Source: Alphaproteobacteria bacterium
GTDB lineage: Bacteria; Pseudomonadota; Alphaproteobacteria; Micavibrionales; CSBR16-224
Length of the DNA: 7,912 nt
Assembly (NCBI GenBank): GCA_007116755.1
Contig: SKHU01000054.1
Coordinates: 1-7,912, forward strand
Direction of reading: 5' to 3'
Translations under genes and position numbers: made by a program
Shown: piece by piece, positions 1-5,827 of the stretch
How positions within the stretch are numbered: the stretch's first letter is position 1
How the letters are laid out: every line of letters starts with the position of its first letter
Notes under the pieces: generated by a model
The model's input: only the letters and a program-made list of their open reading frames with translations
Databases searched by the model: none
Told to the model about the DNA's origin: nothing

Positions 1-1
1 C

Positions 2-1285
2 CTGTTTTATATTGACCGGATGCACGCACACCTCATCCCGAAAACGGTTTTTGAAACGCCGGAAGAGGCCGCCGCCTTTCTTGAAACGGCGCGCAGCTAT
101 TGGCAAAAGGCCAATCATAACACAGCCAATGTCGAAAATACTGATACAATAAAAAAATTAACCTTTGCACTAACAAAAAAAGACTTTTTGAAATATATCA
201 CTATTGTGACCCGACGGTGTTTGCATTGCAGGCTTTTTCCCGTATATATGCTCGCAACATGTATTGTTTTGGTCATGATACTTGACGCATTCATTGGTAT
301 ATTGGAAGAAACAGGTTACTTCCCCGGCAATCCATCAACACAGACAGTGTTTTTTATTGTAATACTCATCGTTATTTATTTATTTGCCCAACGCCTTTGT
401 CTCTGGTTGAATAAATCGTTAATATCGCCTGATCCCGACGGCAGTTTTTTATCGCACAAAACATACTGGATAACAGCCTCCGGCATTGAGTACAAATCAG
501 ATTATTATAAAAGCTCTTTTGGCTGGCAGAGCGTAATTGATCTTCAGGACACGGATGATTATATCCTGTTTTACATTGATCGCCTTCTTGCATATCCAAT
601 CCCGAAAAGGGCTTTTGAAACGCCGGAAGATGCCGCCGCATTTCTTGAAACGGCGCGCGGCCATTGGCAAAAAGCCAATAATATTGCAACCGGAAAAGAC
701 CCCAAGAAAATAAGAGAAATAACATTTTCCCTGACAAAAAAGGATTTCCGGAATTACAGGAGCATCATTCTTGACCCGCATGGCAGGCATACGGTCGTCC
801 ATGTCACCGCGGCAAGTGTGATCGCGCTCATATTGCTTCCGGTATGGGTTGATATGCTGCGGACAATAGGGTATCTCCCTGAAAATCCGTACATGCTGGT
901 TATTTTGACCATCGGGGTTGTGTGGTTAACTATTCAAATCATTCATGCTTTTTTAAACCTGTCCAGAAAAGCACCGCCGCTTAGTCCGGAGAAACGCACC
1001 TTCACCCCGCGAACGCTCAAAATCAATACCAAAGGAATTGTTGAAAAATTAGAGCATGATCAATGGTTCACAGATTGGCATGATGTCACAGACATACGAG
1101 AAACATTTGATTATATATTGCTTTACGATGGCCGGGACTCGGCCCATCTCGTGCCGAAGACGGCGTTTGAAACGCCGGAGGATGCCGCGGAATTTCTGAA
1201 ACAGGCGCGCGGTTACTGGCACAACTCAGGCGGCGGCGCAAATAACGAAAAGGAAAAATCTGATGACCCTGCTGAAAAATCTTAA
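2..1285 (+). CDS. Membrane protein of tandem YcxB-like modules (5' partial)
   Basis: The reading frame is open to the left edge: the first 19 bases encode LFYIDR, matching the same motif in the next module (LFYIDR near residue 183, counting the Met at position 20 as 1). That Met is therefore internal and the true start lies outside the window. The visible protein holds the C-terminal end of one module (residues 1-32), a complete module (about 46-220) and another complete one (about 233-402). Each complete module starts with an LTKKDF motif, has two hydrophobic segments (about 73-94 and 109-128; 258-278 and 291-312), a soluble part with a conserved W, and ends with IPK-x-x-FETPE-x-AA-x-FL and a Trp. 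This layout resembles YcxB-like proteins, whose function is unknown. The tail (403-421) is polar and charged. The last 23 bp overlap the C13 peptidase gene. The middle module is noticeably more AT-rich than its neighbours. The family call is from memory of the pattern; the modular repeat is seen directly. Confidence 0.8.
   Translation: MFYIDRMHAHLIPKTVFETPEEAAAFLETARSYWQKANHNTANVENTDTIKKLTFALTKKDFLKYITIVTRRCLHCRLFPVYMLATCIVLVMILDAFIGILEETGYFPGNPSTQTVFFIVILIVIYLFAQRLCLWLNKSLISPDPDGSFLSHKTYWITASGIEYKSDYYKSSFGWQSVIDLQDTDDYILFYIDRLLAYPIPKRAFETPEDAAAFLETARGHWQKANNIATGKDPKKIREITFSLTKKDFRNYRSIILDPHGRHTVVHVTAASVIALILLPVWVDMLRTIGYLPENPYMLVILTIGVVWLTIQIIHAFLNLSRKAPPLSPEKRTFTPRTLKINTKGIVEKLEHDQWFTDWHDVTDIRETFDYILLYDGRDSAHLVPKTAFETPEDAAEFLKQARGYWHNSGGGANNEKEKSDDPAEKS
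37..115 (+). repeat. Direct repeat copy 1 (end of YcxB-like module)
   Basis: This 79-bp segment encodes the PK-x-x-FETPE...W end of the first, truncated module. It matches 601-679 at 72 of 79 positions without gaps (counted by eye). A more diverged third copy lies at 1153-1221. Confidence 0.85.
601..679 (+). repeat. Direct repeat copy 2 (end of YcxB-like module)
   Basis: Second copy of the 79-bp module-end repeat, differing from 37-115 at seven positions. The similarity also continues upstream: 565-582 differs from 1-18 at two positions. Confidence 0.85.
1153..1221 (+). repeat. Diverged direct repeat copy 3 (end of last YcxB-like module)
   Basis: Third copy of the module-end sequence. The core encoding FETPEDAA is kept, with several substitutions elsewhere. 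It ends shortly before the overlap with the next gene. Confidence 0.7.
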
Positions 1286-2624
1286 AGGCGGTTTCCGTCT
1301 GGCCTTTATGCTGCGCTGTCCGCGCGAGGCGTTTGCGCCGTCATGGCATTCTATTATTTTTATTTTGCTGATTTCCGTAACGGCGATTTTTCTGACGGAT
1401 GCGATTACGGCAGGGCATCCGAAATATTTTGACATTGACGGCGTGCAAAAGGGGCTGATTTATTTTGCCTTGCTGTTTATTGCCGCCTATGCCGCCGCCC
1501 TGCTGTCCGCCGATACGTCGAAAACGCAGATACTGGCGACGGTTCTTTATAACGGGCTGTTCTTTCCGTGGCTTTTGTTTTTGATTCTGAACATGGGAAA
1601 GCTTGAATGGCTGGCTGCGGAAAATATCGCGGATAATTTACAAACAATCCACTGGGTCTGGGTGTTCCTGATCGCGTTCCGCGCGGTAGAGATGGTCTTT
1701 GATCCCGAGCCGCTGCGGCAGATGCTGGCATCGGGCGCAGTCGTGCTGGTTCTTTGCGTTTCTCCCACATATTTCTATTTTTACAATTTCTGGTATCCGC
1801 GTTACGTGCCGGCTGAACCGGCCGAGCCCTCACCGCTGGAAAAACTCACGCATGAGGAACTGTTCCAGATGCAGGACGGCTTGCTGCAAAAAGAACTGGC
1901 CGCGCTGGAGCCGCCGCGGGAAAATCACAGAGATGTCTACGGCGTGGTGTTCGGCAGTTTCGGTTTTCAGGATGTGTTTATGCGCGAGGTAAATTTCGTG
2001 TCGGAAAGACTCGCCGCGCTGTACGGTATGGAAGGACGCGTGCTGCGTCTGGTCAATAACGAGGAAACGCTCAACGAATTGCCGCTGGCCATTGCGATGA
2101 ATCTGCGCGCCGCGCTGGCGCATCTGGGCCGTATCATGAAAAAAGACGATGTGCTGCTGCTGTATCTGACAAGCCACGGCGGTGAAGACGGCACACTCTC
2201 CGTCTGGATGGGATACGGCTCCAGCTTCCTCCAGCTGCGGCCGGAGCTGCTGGCGGAAATTCTGGAGGAAAGCGGCATTCAAAACCGCATTCTTATGATC
2301 TCGGCCTGTTACAGCGGCGCTGCGATTGACGCGCTGAAAACCGATTATACGCTGATGATGACGGCCGCGGCAAAAGACCGCGAATCCTACGGATGCGGTG
2401 ACGACAGCGAATTAACCTATTTTGCCGATGCCTATTTCAAACAGGCTTTTCCCAAAGAGCGTGACTGGGTCAAAGCCTTCGCAAAGGCAAAAGAATTTGT
2501 AACGCAGCGTGAGCAAACGGAAGGTATGCCGCATCACTCCAATCCGCAGATTTTTATCGGAGAGAATATAGAACCCGTTCTGGCCGCGCTGCTTCAGGAA
2601 CGGCAAGCCGACAAACAAGACTAG
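1263..2624 (+). CDS. Membrane-anchored C13-family (legumain-like, caspase-fold) cysteine peptidase
   Basis: This 453-residue protein has two parts. Residues 1-180 contain about five hydrophobic segments (near 29-49, 63-82, 90-110, 130-147 and 155-178). A Pro-rich linker (183-192) leads to a soluble domain from about 215 to 440. The domain has the clan CD signature: a hydrophobic strand ending in TSHGG (catalytic His305), then a second strand ending in SACYSG (catalytic Cys349), with 43 residues between. This fits peptidase family C13 (legumain, GPI transamidase), which cleaves after Asn or Asp; bacterial members are poorly studied. Both catalytic residues are present, so activity is likely. 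The ATG at 1263 has a good Shine-Dalgarno (AAAGGAA, 1248-1254, 8 nt spacing) lying inside the upstream gene, which it overlaps by 23 bp, so translational coupling is likely. Substrate and role are unknown; an automated 'GPI transamidase' label would be misleading in a bacterium. Confidence 0.88.
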   Translation: MTLLKNLKGGFRLAFMLRCPREAFAPSWHSIIFILLISVTAIFLTDAITAGHPKYFDIDGVQKGLIYFALLFIAAYAAALLSADTSKTQILATVLYNGLFFPWLLFLILNMGKLEWLAAENIADNLQTIHWVWVFLIAFRAVEMVFDPEPLRQMLASGAVVLVLCVSPTYFYFYNFWYPRYVPAEPAEPSPLEKLTHEELFQMQDGLLQKELAALEPPRENHRDVYGVVFGSFGFQDVFMREVNFVSERLAALYGMEGRVLRLVNNEETLNELPLAIAMNLRAALAHLGRIMKKDDVLLLYLTSHGGEDGTLSVWMGYGSSFLQLRPELLAEILEESGIQNRILMISACYSGAAIDALKTDYTLMMTAAAKDRESYGCGDDSELTYFADAYFKQAFPKERDWVKAFAKAKEFVTQREQTEGMPHHSNPQIFIGENIEPVLAALLQERQADKQD

Positions 2625-2635
2625 ATTTTCCTGCG

Positions 2636-2664
2636 GTGACAGCACGGAAAAAATGCGCTAATCT
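2636..2664 (+). promoter_or_regulatory. Candidate promoter for mutL (leaderless start)
   Basis: GTGACA (2636-2641, five of six matches to TTGACA) is separated by 17 bp from TAATCT (2659-2664). TAATCT keeps the important T, A and final T of a -10 box and has TG three bases before it. Transcription would start about 2671-2672, at the mutL ATG itself. This agrees with the lack of a Shine-Dalgarno before that ATG. The -10 match is only moderate. Confidence 0.4.
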
Positions 2665-2671
2665 TTCGTCC

Positions 2672-4531
2672 ATGAACCAGATCAGAAAACTGCCGGAAGA
2701 ATTGATCAACCGCATCGCCGCGGGCGAGGTCGTCGAACGCCCCGCCGCTGCGGTGAAGGAGCTTGTCGAGAACGCAATAGACGCGGGCGCGACCCGTATT
2801 GATGTGACGTTGCGTGACGGCGGTCTGGCTCTGATCTCCGTGCGCGATGACGGTATCGGCATGGATGAGGACAATCTGCGTCTGGCCGTTGAACGCCACG
2901 CGACATCGAAACTGCCCGATGACGATCTGCTGCATATCGCTTCTCTCGGTTTTCGCGGCGAGGCGCTGGCCTCGATCGGCGCGGTCAGCCGGTTGAAAAT
3001 CACCAGCCGCCCGCGCGGCGGGAATGCCGAAGGCCGCGAGATTTTTGTCGAGGGCGGAAAGCTGCACGATCCCGCCCCCGCCGCCTGCCAAAGCGGCACA
3101 ACGATCGAGGTGCGCGACCTGTTTTATGCCACCCCCGCACGGCTGAAATTCATGAAAACCCCGCCGACCGAGGCGCGCCACGTGCGCGATGCGCTCGAAA
3201 GGCTGGCGATGGCGTTTCCCGATACCGGTTTTTCGCTGACGCATAACGACAAAACCGTATTGGAGCTGCCGCCGCGCAAAGGGGGAGACGGGCTGCTGCA
3301 ACGCCTGTCCGATATTCTGGGGCGGGAGTTTTCCGAAAACGCCATGCCCGTCTTGCTGGAGAAAGAAGAGGCGGCGCTGCGCGGCTATGCCGGTCTGCCG
3401 ACCTTCAACCGCGGCACATCACAGGCGCAATATCTGTTTGTCAACGGACGTCCGGTGCGAGACAAGCTGCTCTCCGGCGCGGTGCGCGGCGCTTATGCCG
3501 ATTATCTGGCGCGCGACCGCCATCCGGTGCTGTGCCTTTTTGTCGATGTGCCGTTCGATCTGGTCGATGTCAATGTGCATCCGGCCAAATCCGAGGTGCG
3601 CTTCCGCGATCCGCGCAATGTCAGCGGGCTGATCGTCCGCGGGCTGCGCAATGCGCTGGAGGAAGCCCAACACCGCGCCGCCACAACAACCGCACAGCAG
3701 GCGCTGCATTATATGTCTCCGAAACAGCCGCAACACGAAAGCTCCGCATGGCAGGGCGGCTACAGTCAGGATTCCGCCCCCTATAAAAACCTGAAAGGCA
3801 TGGAAGGCGCGGCCTATCGCTATCCGCGCAATGGCGGCGGCCAGAATCTTGCTGCCTCTTCTGCCGCGATGGATTTGCCGCCCTCGGCGCGTCCGCCGCA
3901 ATACGCCCCCGCCGCACAGGAGAATACCGACACTGAAAATATCGTGGAATCCTATCCGCTCGGCGCGGCCTGCGCGCAGCTTCATGATACCTATATCGTC
4001 GCCCAGACGGCAGACGGCATTGTCATCGTCGACCAGCACGCCGCGCATGAGCGGCTGGTTTATGAAAGCATGAAAGCCGATCTGAAAAACGGAAGCGTCA
4101 AATCACAAGGGCTTTTGATTCCGGAAGTGGTGGAAATGGATGAAAACGCCGCCGAAATTCTGCTGCAATCGGCGGAGGCCTTCGCATATATGGGGCTGGA
4201 AATCGCCGCATTCGGCGCCGGTGCCATATCCGTTCAGGCCACACCGGCACCGCTGGGACAGGTCGATTGCAAAAAACTGCTGCGCGACCTTGCCGATGAA
4301 ATCGCCGAACTTGACCGGCCGCTGTCTTTAAAAGAGGGGCTGGACGAAGTCTGTTCGACCATGGCCTGCCACGGCTCGGTACGGGCGGGACGGCGGCTGA
4401 AAGCGGAGGAAATGAACGCGCTGCTGCGCCAGATGGAAAAAACACCGCATTCGGGTCAATGTAATCATGGACGACCGACCTATGTGGAGTTAAAATTAAA
4501 AGATATCGAGAAGCTTTTCGGCAGAAGGTAA
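2672..4531 (+). CDS. mutL: DNA mismatch repair protein MutL (endonuclease type)
   Basis: MutL (619 residues) couples mismatch recognition by MutS to strand incision. The N-terminal GHKL ATPase is complete: KELVENAIDAGA with E30 and N34, DDGIGM from D59, GFRGEAL at 93-99, and the transducer-domain VNVHPAKSEVRF with the conserved Lys306. A low-complexity linker (about 335-425) joins it to the C-terminal dimerisation domain. That domain has DQHAAHERLVYE (454-465), an exact fit to the metal-binding DQHA-x2-E-x4-E nuclease motif, plus ACHG (565-568) and CNHGRP (597-602). This MutL is therefore expected to nick DNA itself, as in bacteria without MutH. The frame is open back to a GTG at 2636, but MutL proteins begin just before IRKLPEELINRIAAGEVVERP, so the ATG at 2672 is preferred, although it has no Shine-Dalgarno. 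The gene starts 47 bp after the C13 peptidase gene. Confidence 0.97.
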   Translation: MNQIRKLPEELINRIAAGEVVERPAAAVKELVENAIDAGATRIDVTLRDGGLALISVRDDGIGMDEDNLRLAVERHATSKLPDDDLLHIASLGFRGEALASIGAVSRLKITSRPRGGNAEGREIFVEGGKLHDPAPAACQSGTTIEVRDLFYATPARLKFMKTPPTEARHVRDALERLAMAFPDTGFSLTHNDKTVLELPPRKGGDGLLQRLSDILGREFSENAMPVLLEKEEAALRGYAGLPTFNRGTSQAQYLFVNGRPVRDKLLSGAVRGAYADYLARDRHPVLCLFVDVPFDLVDVNVHPAKSEVRFRDPRNVSGLIVRGLRNALEEAQHRAATTTAQQALHYMSPKQPQHESSAWQGGYSQDSAPYKNLKGMEGAAYRYPRNGGGQNLAASSAAMDLPPSARPPQYAPAAQENTDTENIVESYPLGAACAQLHDTYIVAQTADGIVIVDQHAAHERLVYESMKADLKNGSVKSQGLLIPEVVEMDENAAEILLQSAEAFAYMGLEIAAFGAGAISVQATPAPLGQVDCKKLLRDLADEIAELDRPLSLKEGLDEVCSTMACHGSVRAGRRLKAEEMNALLRQMEKTPHSGQCNHGRPTYVELKLKDIEKLFGRR

Positions 4532-4563
4532 CTCACGGAAAAAATTACGAAGGTTCATAAATT

Positions 4564-5169
4564 ATGCAGGAACAGCCGCCACAAAACACCGGTAAAAAAT
4601 CCACAACGCAGCCCCAAAACACCAGGAAACCGGCAAAGCCGCCGCCCATCAAAAGACAAGCCGGTGTCGCTTTATTCAGCGAGCCTGTCGGACTTCAATT
4701 CATGTATTCAATCATGGCGGTTGCATCAATTTTGATGATTGCCCCGATCGGCAATTTTTCCCTGCTTTCCCTGCTGCTTTTCGTAGCTGTTTTGCTGGTA
4801 TGTTACCGCCGATCCAAACCGGAAAGACATACGGCGTTTTTCGAACATTACCGCTGGATAATCCGTACCTTCTGGATCGGCATTTTCTGCTATATGCCGG
4901 TTGCCTCAATGTCGATCATGTTTTTAATTTTAAAATTCAGCGATATGTCGCATTTTGCCGACTTTGCAGCATTGCAAGAAAATCCGGAAGTTTTTGAGAA
5001 AAATTTCAACGATTACGTCGCCGACCACAAAATAATGATGTTTTCTATCGCAGCCGTTCTCTGGGGCGGAGCCTTTCTCTGGTGGTTCGCGCGTTTATGG
5101 AAGGGTTTTCGGGGTGTATTGGCCGGTCCGGATTTTCGCTTTAGAAGCGTCACAACCTGGCTGCTGTAG
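4564..5169 (+). CDS. Small polytopic membrane protein, function unknown
   Basis: The 201-residue protein begins with a polar, Pro/Gln/Lys-rich segment (1-32) with no signal peptide. It has hydrophobic segments near 44-60, 64-80, 101-123 and 157-177, giving about four membrane spans. A conserved-looking HYRWIIRTFW motif (95-104) precedes the third span. A WFARLWKGFRGVL stretch (174-186) follows the last. This motif layout recalls small DUF4870/Tic20-like membrane proteins, but I do not recognise the gene with certainty and assign no function. The ATG has an AAGG ribosome site (4550-4553) at 10 nt spacing. It begins 32 bp after the mutL stop with no terminator visible between, so it may be read from the mutL transcript. 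It ends 18 bp before the convergent yjfB-like gene. Confidence 0.8.
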   Translation: MQEQPPQNTGKKSTTQPQNTRKPAKPPPIKRQAGVALFSEPVGLQFMYSIMAVASILMIAPIGNFSLLSLLLFVAVLLVCYRRSKPERHTAFFEHYRWIIRTFWIGIFCYMPVASMSIMFLILKFSDMSHFADFAALQENPEVFEKNFNDYVADHKIMMFSIAAVLWGGAFLWWFARLWKGFRGVLAGPDFRFRSVTTWLL

Positions 5170-5187
5170 AATTTTTTGGAAAACGGA

Positions 5188-5361
5188 TTAAACGGAAATA
5201 TCCAGCCGCGTTCCCGCTGTTGATGACACCGGCGCGCTGCGTGCCGCCTGTGCAACCATATCGGCGACAGCTTTTTGTGATTCGGCTGTGTTTTTCATCA
5301 CCGCTGTGGCCATCTGCATCTGAAAAACCGCCTGTTGTGCGGCTATTTCGGCAATTCCCAT
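5188..5361 (-). CDS. YjfB-like small protein (putative motility protein family)
   Basis: A 57-residue reading frame on the minus strand begins MGIAEIAAQQAVFQMQMATA and ends TRLDISV. The layout matches the YjfB-type 'putative motility protein' family: about 60 residues, a start with Met-x-Ile-Ala, a Gln/Met/Ala-rich helix with a VMK motif (21-23), and a terminal LDISV. The role of that family is not established; the name comes from association with motility genes. A good ribosome site (AAGAGG, complement of 5371-5376) lies 9 nt before the ATG, and I checked the frame codon by codon. It converges on the membrane-protein gene ending at 5169, with 18 bp between. It has no motility neighbours here. 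Expression may come from the minus-strand promoter at 5635-5663 if RNA polymerase passes the terminator at 5473-5503. It is short enough to be missed by automated gene calling. Confidence 0.75.
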   Translation of the reverse strand: MGIAEIAAQQAVFQMQMATAVMKNTAESQKAVADMVAQAARSAPVSSTAGTRLDISV

Positions 5362-5472
5362 TTTTTAAAACCTCTTTGCTTATCCGTTTCTTTTTTATGC
5401 CTGGGCGTAGAACCCCATTGTAAATAAAAAGAATTAAAGGCCTGTTAACACCAGCCACCCGAAAAGGGAGGC

Positions 5473-5503
5473 AAAAAAACACCGGGCTGTCGACGATGCC
5501 CGG
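5473..5503 (-). terminator. Rho-independent terminator (minus strand)
   Basis: On the minus strand CCGGGC, a 10-nt loop and GCCCGG form a six-pair GC stem, followed by TG and seven T residues. This is a classic intrinsic terminator. Read on the + strand the hairpin lacks an adjacent T run, so the polarity is clear. No protein gene lies just upstream on the minus strand. Confidence 0.8.
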
Positions 5504-5628
5504 CTGCGAGGTTTGATTTTTAAGGATCCGGTTTTCCCAGATTTCTTATTGAAGTTATACCCGGTTTCCCGTCCGTATTATTTTTCTTGCTTAGAATCGG
5601 GGCGAAAAATTTGGAATCCGATCCCTAT
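5473..5628 (-). ncRNA. Candidate small RNA or attenuated leader of the yjfB-like gene
   Basis: A near-consensus minus-strand promoter and a strong intrinsic terminator bound a transcript of about 156 nt with no convincing ORF. Pairings found by eye: GAUCGG near the 5' end with CCGAUU about 20 nt later (six pairs, one G-U), or, as an alternative use of the same 5' segment, AGGGAUC-GG with CCGGAUCCUU near the 3' end. An internal CCGGGU/AUCUGG hairpin is also possible. The two 5' pairings are mutually exclusive, as in switching RNAs. I do not recognise a known family. The length resembles 6S RNA, but the terminal terminator hairpin and the location do not fit. The yjfB-like gene starts 112 nt past the terminator in the same direction, so a regulated leader is the main alternative. 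Confidence 0.5.
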
Positions 5629-5634
5629 ACTTCC

Positions 5635-5663
5635 ACTATAGCAATTTCGGTGACATTTGTCAA
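5635..5663 (-). promoter_or_regulatory. Strong sigma70-type promoter (minus strand)
   Basis: On the minus strand a perfect TTGACA (complement of 5658-5663) is followed after exactly 17 bp by TATAGT (complement of 5635-5640, five of six to consensus). The expected start is near 5628. It points away from the tetR-like gene, toward the terminator at 5473-5503 and the yjfB-like gene. Confidence 0.75.
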
Positions 5664-5694
5664 TGAAAAAAGTCATGGATGCGGACAAGACGGA

Positions 5695-5724
5695 TTGACA
5701 AAGACATAATCTTTTAAGGATAAT
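5695..5724 (+). promoter_or_regulatory. Promoter of the TetR-family regulator gene
   Basis: A perfect TTGACA (5695-5700) is followed after 18 bp by GATAAT (5719-5724, five of six to consensus). Transcription would start near 5731, just before the ribosome site of the 19-codon upstream ORF. Its -35 lies 32 bp from the -35 of the divergent minus-strand promoter. Confidence 0.7.
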
Positions 5725-5729
5725 GTCTT
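5701..5729 (+). promoter_or_regulatory. 29-bp palindromic operator, probable TetR-family binding site
   Basis: The arms AAGACATAATC (5701-5711) and GATAATGTCTT (5719-5729) are inverted copies with 10 of 11 positions matching, around a 7-bp centre. The site fills the space between the -35 and the start site and covers the -10 box, so a bound protein would block this promoter. The regulator encoded immediately downstream is the obvious candidate; that assignment is inference. Confidence 0.65.
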
Positions 5730-5744
5730 TCAGGAGAAAAATTT

Positions 5745-5804
5745 ATGTTCGCCGTCACAGGCAAAAAACGTGACGGATATGTTTTATTGAATAACGGGGG
5801 CTGA
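5745..5804 (+). CDS. 19-codon upstream ORF in the regulator leader
   Basis: The ATG at 5745 has a better ribosome site (AGGAG, 5732-5736, 8 nt spacing) than the regulator gene itself. It encodes MFAVTGKKRDGYVLLNNGG and stops with TGA at 5802-5804, 23 bp before the regulator ATG and in a different frame. Two stem-loops lie inside it or over its stop codon. It could be a leader peptide that affects translation of the regulator, or a chance ORF. No family is recognised. Confidence 0.4.
   Translation: MFAVTGKKRDGYVLLNNGG
5752..5776 (+). promoter_or_regulatory. Stem-loop in the regulator leader
   Basis: CCGTCAC (5752-5758) and GTGACGG (5770-5776) are perfect inverted repeats around an 11-nt A-rich loop. 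There is no T run after it, so it is not an intrinsic terminator. It may be an RNA structure or a second protein-binding palindrome. Confidence 0.45.
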
Positions 5805-5809
5805 CCCCG
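5795..5809 (+). promoter_or_regulatory. Short GC hairpin over the upstream ORF stop codon
   Basis: CGGGG (5795-5799) and CCCCG (5805-5809) can pair around a five-base loop that contains the TGA stop of the 19-codon ORF. It sits 18 nt before the regulator ATG. Translating ribosomes would open it, which could link upstream ORF translation to the regulator start. Confidence 0.35.
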
Positions 5810-5827
5810 ACCAAACGGAAACCCGCC

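Noticed and set aside
20..22. ATG at position 20 as the start of the YcxB-like gene
   Set aside because: The frame is open to the window edge, and the bases before the ATG encode the same LFYIDR motif found in the next module, so the gene starts outside the window.
1830..2282. Long minus-strand reading frames inside the C13 gene, and similar ones inside mutL and pntAA (for example 2621-3301, 3419-4048 and 6965-7684)
   Set aside because: They lie wholly opposite confidently identified genes and show no domain signal of their own; GC-rich coding DNA commonly gives such open frames.
2636..2671. GTG at 2636 as the mutL start, adding 12 residues
   Set aside because: MutL proteins begin just before the IRKLPEEL motif. 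The extra residues look unlike MutL, and no ribosome site precedes the GTG.
5417..5448. Separate minus-strand promoter for the yjfB-like gene (TTAACA and TACAAT)
   Set aside because: The hexamers are 20 bp apart, too far for a normal sigma70 promoter.
5150..5482. 110-codon minus-strand frame over the yjfB-like gene
   Set aside because: It runs through the same DNA in a different frame from the YjfB-like protein, has no recognisable pattern, and its start lies in the terminator T run.
5473..5628. 6S RNA as the identity of the minus-strand transcript
   Set aside because: The length is similar, but I see no long rod-like pairing of the two ends, there is a terminal intrinsic terminator, and ssrS neighbours are missing.
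5473..5628. c-di-GMP riboswitch controlling the yjfB-like gene
   Set aside because: It was considered because of the motility link, but the conserved core of the GEMM riboswitch is not present.
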